NCBI GenBank assembly: GCA_027022125.1
Contig: JALVZI010000438.1
Location: forward strand, 1-7,721
DNA: 7,721 nt
Direction: 5' to 3'
Source: Anaerolineae bacterium
Lineage (GTDB): Bacteria; Chloroflexota; Anaerolineae; 4572-78
The stretch's first letter is position 1. Every line of letters begins with the position of its first letter. The position numbers were made by a program, and so were the translations under genes. This document shows, in pieces, positions 1 through 5,100 of the stretch. Below the pieces are notes generated by a model. It was not told where the DNA came from and ran no database searches. It worked only from the letters and a program-made list of their open reading frames with translations.

Positions 1-36
1 GTTGTGCGAGCCGACTGGTACGCCGACCCGCACAAC
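1..36. other. Inverted repeat at the window edge, possible terminator of the DUF3179 gene
   Basis: GTTGTGCG (1-8) is the exact reverse complement of CGCACAAC (29-36), giving an 8-bp stem around a 20-nt loop. It starts 15 nt beyond the stop codon of the leftward DUF3179 gene, so on the minus strand it could form a transcription terminator. The U-run that would confirm this would lie to the left of base 1 and cannot be seen. The stem may also extend beyond the window. No gene can be supported in 1-51. Confidence 0.3.
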
Positions 37-51
37 CGGAGGCAAACGGGG

Positions 52-1353
52 TTACTGTCCGTAAATTTTTGTGTCGGGGCGAAATGCCGCCCATGCGAAC
101 CAAAACTGGTTGACCGATTGCACGGGGGTTAACTGCTGACCGGCAAACTCGCCGCCGGTGCTTTCGCCGAAAATGTTCCACTGACTGCCGGTTTGGTCAT
201 CCACAAAATTTGTGCCGTCCCATGCGAAAGTCAACTTCTGCCCGTTCAGATTCGGGTCGAACACGGTTGCCGCGCCGACATCCCGCGAATCGGCGATGGA
301 ACCGGCGTCCAGCGCGGAAGTTGTGCCCGCCTTCCAGAAGACCACCACATCCTGCCCGCCGACGGTGTCTTCCACCACATTTTCTTCCGCCAAAACTTTA
401 TACGGGTATGCTTTCGCCTCATCGCCAATGGTGACTGCCACCACCCGGTCGACCGCCTGCAATCGCGGGTCGGGAATATCTTGGAACAGGAAGGGGCGCT
501 GGTCGGTATCATATCCGCGGTACGGGTTTTGCCCGTATGGGCGATTGAATCCCGTGTCCTGAGAAAGTATCTGCGCATCGGGAAACGCGGCTTTAAAATC
601 GGCGAAAGAAACCAACTGGGTGGGAATCATTTCCAACTGTGTGCCCACCATTTCACCCACGATGGCTTCGCCGGTGACCTGCTGCCACCAACTTTCGGTT
701 TGGCGGTCCCACATAATCAAATCGCTGTTGCGCAGTTTGCCCGACACGCCGAAATCGTACACCGTGCCGTCCACCGTTCGTTTAAAAGTGATGGCGGAAT
801 TGCACAGCGGGCAAAATGTCACGGCAACGGGTTCGCCCGCAATTTCATCGTTTGCCACTTCGTGCCAAATTAAAATTTGCAGGGGATAACCTTTCGTTTC
901 GCCGTTGTATGACAGCGCGAAAACCGGCTCTTGGTCTGCCAGCCATGCCGATGCCTCTGCGATACTGACAAATTTCGGGTCGTCAATCGGCGGGATACCG
1001 TCGCGGGGAACGCCGCCGGACAGAATCTCGCCATAATTGACCGTGTGCAGCGAAAAATTGGTGTTCCAGTATGCCTCAAACGGTCGAATCGGCGCATCAT
1101 CCAGCAGCGGCTTGTCGTTTTTGGCAACTTTTGCCGCCGGTGTGGCAGTATCGGTGGGCAGTGGGGCGGTGGTGGCGCTCTCGGTGGGGGGGCTGGTGTC
1201 TGTCGCCGCCACGACAGCGGCTTTGGTCGGCGCGGCGGTGTCGCTGGCAGCGGTTTCGGCGGGGGCGGCAGTCGGTGCGGTCGCACCGCCGCACGCCGCC
1301 AACAGCACACCGAGCGTCAGCAGAAAAATGGTCAAAACAGGTAAACGAAACAT
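52..1353 (-). CDS. DUF3179 domain lipoprotein, function unknown
   Basis: A 433-residue exported protein. Residues 1-21 form a lipoprotein signal peptide with a Leu-Leu-Ala-Ala-Cys lipobox (Cys21), so it should be lipid-anchored on the outer face of the membrane. Residues 22-80 are a low-complexity Ala/Thr/Pro linker. Residues 85-425 match DUF3179: a GIPPIDDPKF segment (119-128), YPLQILIWHE (156-165), the TFCPLCNSA motif with Cys181 and Cys184, GKLRNSDLIMWDRQTESWW (205-223), NPYRGYD (276-282) and a C-terminal WAAFRP (421-426). The reaction carried out by DUF3179 is unknown to me; the CxxC pair could bind metal or be redox-active, which is inference. The ATG at 1353 is chosen because AAAGGAG lies 6 nt upstream and the signal peptide begins there. 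The frame stays open upstream to 1845, but that stretch is antisense to the FKBP gene and does not look like protein. The gene is divergent from the FKBP lipoprotein. Confidence 0.9.
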   Translation of the reverse strand: MFRLPVLTIFLLTLGVLLAACGGATAPTAAPAETAASDTAAPTKAAVVAATDTSPPTESATTAPLPTDTATPAAKVAKNDKPLLDDAPIRPFEAYWNTNFSLHTVNYGEILSGGVPRDGIPPIDDPKFVSIAEASAWLADQEPVFALSYNGETKGYPLQILIWHEVANDEIAGEPVAVTFCPLCNSAITFKRTVDGTVYDFGVSGKLRNSDLIMWDRQTESWWQQVTGEAIVGEMVGTQLEMIPTQLVSFADFKAAFPDAQILSQDTGFNRPYGQNPYRGYDTDQRPFLFQDIPDPRLQAVDRVVAVTIGDEAKAYPYKVLAEENVVEDTVGGQDVVVFWKAGTTSALDAGSIADSRDVGAATVFDPNLNGQKLTFAWDGTNFVDDQTGSQWNIFGESTGGEFAGQQLTPVQSVNQFWFAWAAFRPDTKIYGQ

Positions 1354-1359
1354 AAAATG

Positions 1360-1366
1360 CTCCTTT
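1360..1366 (-). promoter_or_regulatory. Ribosome binding site fixing the DUF3179 gene start
   Basis: On the minus strand this reads AAAGGAG, 6 nt before the ATG at 1353. It decides in favour of the short 433-residue form over the longer frame open to 1845. Confidence 0.75.
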
Positions 1367-1398
1367 ATTTTCAGAATATGCGTCACTGATGCGATGAT

Positions 1399-1404
1399 AC
1401 TATA
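1399..1404 (-). promoter_or_regulatory. Possible -10 element for the DUF3179 gene
   Basis: The minus strand reads TATAGT, one mismatch from TATAAT, about 46 nt upstream of the ATG. No convincing -35 hexamer sits 16-18 nt further upstream, so this is a weak call. Confidence 0.3.
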
Positions 1405-1455
1405 CTCGAAAATCGGCTTGCAGGCTGTATGCTGGCTTACACAGCACCCTGCGGT

Positions 1456-1484
1456 TTGGATAAATTCGGTTTTTCGTCTATTAT
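1456..1484 (+). promoter_or_regulatory. Predicted sigma-70-type promoter for the FKBP gene
   Basis: TTGGAT (1456-1461) and TATTAT (1479-1484) are separated by 17 bp, matching the TTGACA/TATAAT consensus at 4/6 and 5/6 positions. Transcription would start near 1491, giving a leader of about 22 nt that contains the Shine-Dalgarno AAGGAG at 1501-1506. The spacing is right, but the call rests on consensus matching only. Confidence 0.5.
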
Positions 1485-1512
1485 CTCCCAGAGTTAAGAA
1501 AAGGAGATTCTT

Positions 1513-2847
1513 GTGAAAATTAAATTTTTGTTGGTCAGTTTGTTTATTTTCGGGTTGGTTGCCTGCTCTTCCAAAACCGCAACCGAAGAACCCACCACCG
1601 TCCCGGCGACAGATACCCCCGCTGCCGCTGCTGTTGACCCCACCACCGCCGCCCAAGTTGGCGAATTGCTTTCGCCCGATGCGGGCACACAGCACGAAAT
1701 AGAATTGTCGGATGCTATGAAAGAAATGTATCCTGAAGACCAAATGGAAACCACTGACAGTGGTTTGAAATATATGGTCGTGCAGGAAGGCAACGGCACA
1801 AAACCGGAAAAAGGCGATGTTGTGAAAGTAGATTATATCGCGCAACTGGCGGATGGTTCGGAATTTGACAACTCGTACAACAGCGGGCAGCCGATGGCAT
1901 TCCCGCTGGGCGAAAATCGCATCATCCCCGGTTGGGATGAAGCCGTCGGGTTGATGAGTGTCGGTGAAAAAATCAAAGTTATCATTCCCCCCGAACTGGC
2001 ATTTGGAGATCAGGGCGCGGGCGGCGTTATTCCCCCCAATGCCACCCTATATTTTACGATGGAATTGGATGACATTCTCCCCGGCTCACCCGCCGAACCC
2101 ACCGCCGTTGACGATGCCGATTACGCCGTCACTGACAGCGGCATCAAAACGTACGACATTACAGTTGGTGATGGCGCAACCGCTGAAGCAGGTAAAATTG
2201 TCACCCTGCATTACACCGGTTGGCTCACCGACGGCACCAAATTCGACAGTTCGTTCGACCGCGCCGAGCCGGTGACATTCGCGCTGGGGCAGGGGCAATT
2301 CATCCCCGGTTCCGATGAAGGTATCGAAGGGATGAAAGTTGATGGCTTGCGGCAAATGGTCATTCCCGCAAATAAAGCCTTCGGCGAAACGGGTATTCCG
2401 GGGTTAATTCCGCCTAACGCCGACCTGATTTTAGAGGTGCAATTGCTGGATGTGAAAGAAGGTTCCCCCGATGCACCCACACCTGTGAGCGAAAGCGATT
2501 ACACCATTACCGATAGCGGTTTGAAATATTACGATTTTGTGGTTGGCGATGGCGAAACACCGAAACCGGGGCAGACGGTCACCGTGCAGTACACCGGTTG
2601 GCTCACCGACGGCAAAAAATTCGACAGTTCACTCGACCGCGGTCGCCCGTTTGAATTTACATTGGGGCAGGGGCAGGTCATCCCCGGTTGGGATGAAGGC
2701 GTTGCTACCATGAAAGTTGGCGGCAAACGCCAGTTGGTTATCCCCGGCGATTTGGCTTATGGCGAAAATGGCTTTGGCGGGGTCATTCCCCCCAACGCCA
2801 CCCTGATTTTTGAAATTGAATTGCAGGGCGTGAAAGACGCGCAGTAA
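1513..2847 (+). CDS. Lipoprotein with three tandem FKBP-type peptidyl-prolyl isomerase domains
   Basis: A 444-residue predicted extracytoplasmic prolyl isomerase that would catalyse cis/trans isomerisation of Xaa-Pro bonds in exported proteins. A signal peptide ends in the lipobox Leu-Val-Ala-Cys (Cys18), followed by an Ala/Thr/Pro linker. Three FKBP domains follow at about residues 82-188, 207-314 and 333-440, joined by similar acidic, Pro-containing linkers (GSPAEPT, GSPDAPT). By FKBP12 numbering, domain 3 keeps the full pocket: Tyr26=Y360, Phe36/Asp37=F370/D371, Phe46=F382, Val55/Ile56=V389/I390, Trp59=W393, Tyr82=Y416, Phe99=F433. Domain 1 keeps Trp (W141) and Phe99 (F181) but has Phe (F164) for Tyr82. 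Domain 2 has lost Trp59 (S267) and Phe99 (L307) and has F290 for Tyr82, so it is probably weak or used for substrate binding. The start is GTG, with AAGGAG 6 nt upstream. Single-domain FKBPs are more usual; three in one chain is uncommon. Confidence 0.93.
   Translation: MKIKFLLVSLFIFGLVACSSKTATEEPTTVPATDTPAAAAVDPTTAAQVGELLSPDAGTQHEIELSDAMKEMYPEDQMETTDSGLKYMVVQEGNGTKPEKGDVVKVDYIAQLADGSEFDNSYNSGQPMAFPLGENRIIPGWDEAVGLMSVGEKIKVIIPPELAFGDQGAGGVIPPNATLYFTMELDDILPGSPAEPTAVDDADYAVTDSGIKTYDITVGDGATAEAGKIVTLHYTGWLTDGTKFDSSFDRAEPVTFALGQGQFIPGSDEGIEGMKVDGLRQMVIPANKAFGETGIPGLIPPNADLILEVQLLDVKEGSPDAPTPVSESDYTITDSGLKYYDFVVGDGETPKPGQTVTVQYTGWLTDGKKFDSSLDRGRPFEFTLGQGQVIPGWDEGVATMKVGGKRQLVIPGDLAYGENGFGGVIPPNATLIFEIELQGVKDAQ
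2212..2262 (+). repeat. First copy of an intragenic 51-bp near-repeat (FKBP domain 2)
   Basis: This stretch matches 2590-2640 at 47 of 51 positions by direct alignment. It encodes the YTGWLTDG...FDSS block of FKBP domain 2. Domain 1 is much less similar at the DNA level, so domains 2 and 3 look like the more recent duplicates. Confidence 0.8.
2590..2640 (+). repeat. Second copy of the intragenic 51-bp near-repeat (FKBP domain 3)
   Basis: Partner of 2212-2262, offset by 378 bp (126 codons), which is the length of one FKBP domain plus its linker. Further matching sequence around the GQGQ...IPG segment (about 2285-2311 and 2663-2689) continues the similarity. Confidence 0.8.
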
Positions 2848-2861
2848 TTTGACAGAGAATG

Positions 2862-2892
2862 AAAAAAAGCCCGGTTCGCGCCGGGCTTTTTT
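2862..2892. terminator. Bidirectional intrinsic terminator between convergent genes
   Basis: A GCCCGG/CCGGGC stem (2869-2874 with 2881-2886) encloses the 6-nt loop TTCGCG. It is flanked by seven A residues on the left and six T residues on the right, so it works as stem plus U-run on either strand. It lies 14 bp after the FKBP stop codon and 15 bp after the endonuclease stop codon, and should end both transcripts. Confidence 0.92.
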
Positions 2893-2907
2893 GTGCCAAA
2901 AGTTGGG

Positions 2908-3744
2908 TCAGGCGACCAAATCCAGCGGCAAATCGCTGATGTCTCGCAGCCGTTTGCCATTCACCAATGTACGGAGCATGTCCAAAATTGCAGGATTGCC
3001 ATATTTTTCCGCTGCATTTTTCAATTCCGGCAGAGCGATATGGTACACGCAATCAATATCACCCGTACCCAGCGCCAGCGATGCGATGCGCTGGGGATAT
3101 GGTTCGGCGGTGACAACTGCAATGTGCGGGGTGTGCCCTTTTCGGTTGCGGATTAAATTTAGTCCTTCGGTGCGAGAATTTTGCGAGCGGTCACTGCGAA
3201 TTGTCCATTTGCAGGAAATGCTGGCGTGTAAAATAGATTTTGGATGAGAGAAATTTTCGCCGCGCAGAGGTGTCAATTGCGCTACAGTATCATCAACAAT
3301 GGTGGTTTCTCTATTGATTTCGCCATCGGATAGCGGTGCACGCCCAATGACGATATCCGGTTTTATCAAATAATCGCCCAGTGCGGCGCGCAAATCTTGA
3401 TGTTTGCGCAATAATGTCTCCAACTCTGCCAGATGAGCATATTGTTCAAATTGTTGGATGGTCGAGTGAACCGAAAATTCCCATGTGGCGGGGCGAATGT
3501 GTTGCAACAGTGCCAATCCCGCGCGAATGAAATCCATCGTGATTTCCTCGAATGCACCGCCAGCGGCTTGTCCACTGGGCAGGCTCTTTCGCAGTGGATA
3601 CCCAAATTGCGACACGATATTTTTTGCCAAAGCGACACTCGGCTTGCTGTGTTTATCGGCAAAATTAGGAATGTCGCCTGTTTTCAAATAGATGATGTGT
3701 TCACACAATTGTTGATGGTATTGTCGGCGCAGTTGAGATAACAA
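2908..3744 (-). CDS. NgoMIV-family type II restriction endonuclease, predicted target GCCGGC
   Basis: A 278-residue nuclease, close to the 286 residues I recall for NgoMIV, a tetrameric enzyme that cuts G^CCGGC. With TTG at 3744 as residue 1, catalytic candidates are Glu66 (in GGAFEE), Asp130 (KPDIVIGR) and Lys179 (SCKWT), with Glu193 downstream, matching NgoMIV Glu70, Asp140, Lys187 and Glu201. The RSDR segment (Arg183, Asp185, Arg186) matches the CCGG-reading residues. Asp30, Gln59 and Arg219 match residues recalled for NgoMIV Asp34, Gln63 and Arg227, which read the outer base pairs or flank them. The C-terminal VNGKRLRDISDLPLDL block is also family-like. TTG is chosen because AAAAGGAG lies 7 nt before it and the length then fits the family. 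An in-frame ATG at 3801 and TTG at 3816 would overlap the methyltransferase and lack a clear Shine-Dalgarno. It follows the methyltransferase by 16 bp. Sampled stretches look more AT-rich than clpC. Confidence 0.93.
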   Translation of the reverse strand: MLSQLRRQYHQQLCEHIIYLKTGDIPNFADKHSKPSVALAKNIVSQFGYPLRKSLPSGQAAGGAFEEITMDFIRAGLALLQHIRPATWEFSVHSTIQQFEQYAHLAELETLLRKHQDLRAALGDYLIKPDIVIGRAPLSDGEINRETTIVDDTVAQLTPLRGENFSHPKSILHASISCKWTIRSDRSQNSRTEGLNLIRNRKGHTPHIAVVTAEPYPQRIASLALGTGDIDCVYHIALPELKNAAEKYGNPAILDMLRTLVNGKRLRDISDLPLDLVA

Positions 3745-3751
3745 AAGTTCG

Positions 3752-3759
3752 CTCCTTTT
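3752..3759 (-). promoter_or_regulatory. Strong ribosome binding site deciding the endonuclease start
   Basis: The minus strand reads AAAAGGAG, starting 1 nt after the methyltransferase stop codon (3763-3761). It is followed by the 7-nt spacer CGAACTT and then TTG at 3744. A strong site joined to a weak start codon could keep nuclease output below that of the ATG-started methyltransferase; that consequence is inference. Confidence 0.75.
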
Positions 3760-3760
3760 C

Positions 3761-5098
3761 TCAATGAGCGGGTTTATACAACCCGATAATATATTCTTCA
3801 TACATTCGGGCTTCAATTTGAGATGCTGCTGCCGTATTGCGGCGAGCAGGCATCATTCGTTTGTCTCTGTCCAGCCGGCGGACGGCAATACCCGCCGACT
3901 CAAATCCCACTGTTTGCCCGATTTCTTCCAAACACAGATGGGTTTCGGTATCAATGCCGCGCATGGTTGACGAGCCGACCACCACCAGCGCGGCTTTGCC
4001 CGGTTTTAAAAGCCGGTACATTTCACGTAGGGCGAAAGTCATTTCAGTGTAATAGCGATACAGCACTTTCGCTTTTTTTGCGTCCAAACGGTTCACGGTA
4101 GCGATAACGGATGCGGCATGGGGAGGCATCGGGGCAAAATGAATGCCGACGGTTGCCTCGCCGCCGATATATTTACGGCGGATGTTGGTCAGCGTTTTTA
4201 GCGGGTATCCGAACCATACCAGCGAGAATTTGTGCGCGCGCATATAATCGATGGCGTTGGCGGCATACGGCGGCGAAGTGACAATCAAATCGGCGATATG
4301 GTGGCGCAATCCGGTAAATTGGGCGTTGCTTGCCACCAAATCCGCATGTCCGGGCGTGTGAAAAAATTGCGTTAATCCCCGCAGATTCTTTTTCAACCGT
4401 TTTTTGAATTGCTCGATGGCAGAACGGGGTGTTTTATCGGCGACGCGGTGCGGGCGGGTGTGTGCCAAATCTCGCGCTAGCGATACCCCGCCCGATTTGG
4501 TGATGATGACGGCGGAGAAGGTCAGTTCCATAAAATTGCGGATTGCCGGCTCGGGAATATGGGTAATTTCGGTTGCCAGCGCAAATAACTCACGCTGGGT
4601 ATCCGGTAAAAACCAATAATCCACAAATTTGCGGGTTTCCGTATCGAAAAAGGTATCCATTGCCGCAGTGAGTGTATCGGGCTGATGGTGCAGGCGCTGT
4701 TGGGCTTGCTGCCAGATGCGAGCGCCCCACCGGTCAGCCGCTTCAAAACTGACTGTGCCGGTTTTTGTTTTGCCCAACCGCAACGCCAGCGGGTCAATAT
4801 CAACGCCAATACCGCGCCGTCCGGTGAGCATGGCTTCCAGAATAGTTGTGCCGGAACCGGACATCGGGTCGAGCACCACTTCGCCCGGCGCAGTCAACCA
4901 TTCGATAAATAAACGTGGCAATTGAGGAGGAAATTTCGCGGGGAAGGAATGAAAATTGTGTGCGGCATACGCGGTATCATGCCCGTGAAAATCGAAATTC
5001 TGACGCAGAGCGGCATCTAACCGGGTGCGGTAATCGGCATTTTCCGGCGGCGCGTGAATTTTCGGCGCAGGAAACGGTAATTTTGTTTGATATGTCAT
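3761..5098 (-). CDS. Type II DNA methyltransferase, probable N4-cytosine, partner of the NgoMIV-like nuclease
   Basis: A 445-residue S-adenosylmethionine-dependent DNA amino-methyltransferase that should protect host sites from the adjacent nuclease. Motifs seen in order: motif X-like HNFHSFPAKFPP (47-58), motif I DPMSGSGTT (77-85) for the cofactor, motif II GVDIDP (98-103), motif IV TSPPY (274-278), which is catalytic, and motif V/VI-like segments LREMYRLLKPGK (357-368) and ALVVVGSS (370-377). Motif I therefore precedes motif IV with about 190 residues between them. That is enough for a target recognition region there, an alpha-like order rather than the beta order common among SPPY enzymes. 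TSPPY and an adenine-free predicted target (GCCGGC) both point to N4-methylcytosine. There is no C5-type Pro-Cys motif IV. The ATG lies 2 nt after the clpC stop codon, with GGAG (5104-5107) inside the end of clpC, so translation is probably coupled. The stop is 16 bp before the endonuclease start. Methylated base and target are predictions. Confidence 0.92.
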   Translation of the reverse strand: MTYQTKLPFPAPKIHAPPENADYRTRLDAALRQNFDFHGHDTAYAAHNFHSFPAKFPPQLPRLFIEWLTAPGEVVLDPMSGSGTTILEAMLTGRRGIGVDIDPLALRLGKTKTGTVSFEAADRWGARIWQQAQQRLHHQPDTLTAAMDTFFDTETRKFVDYWFLPDTQRELFALATEITHIPEPAIRNFMELTFSAVIITKSGGVSLARDLAHTRPHRVADKTPRSAIEQFKKRLKKNLRGLTQFFHTPGHADLVASNAQFTGLRHHIADLIVTSPPYAANAIDYMRAHKFSLVWFGYPLKTLTNIRRKYIGGEATVGIHFAPMPPHAASVIATVNRLDAKKAKVLYRYYTEMTFALREMYRLLKPGKAALVVVGSSTMRGIDTETHLCLEEIGQTVGFESAGIAVRRLDRDKRMMPARRNTAAASQIEARMYEEYIIGLYKPAH

Positions 5099-5100
5099 CG

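Noticed and set aside
1..134. Plus-strand frame ending at 134 whose first residues include WYADPHNR, reminiscent of the WYxDP motif in DUF2510
   Set aside because: The WDG...WT half of that motif is missing, the frame has no start in the window, and most of it is antisense to the DUF3179 gene. It could be the tail of a convergent gene but cannot be supported.
193..873. Open frame of 226 codons on the plus strand
   Set aside because: Antisense to the well-supported DUF3179 domain, with no motif or ribosome binding site.
1354..1845. N-terminal extension of the DUF3179 frame to 597 residues
   Set aside because: It is antisense to the start of the FKBP gene, looks unlike a protein, and a clear Shine-Dalgarno plus signal peptide begins at 1353.
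3745..3816. Longer endonuclease starts at ATG 3801 and TTG 3816
   Set aside because: Both overlap the methyltransferase, lack a clear Shine-Dalgarno, and give a protein longer than the family norm at the N-terminus.
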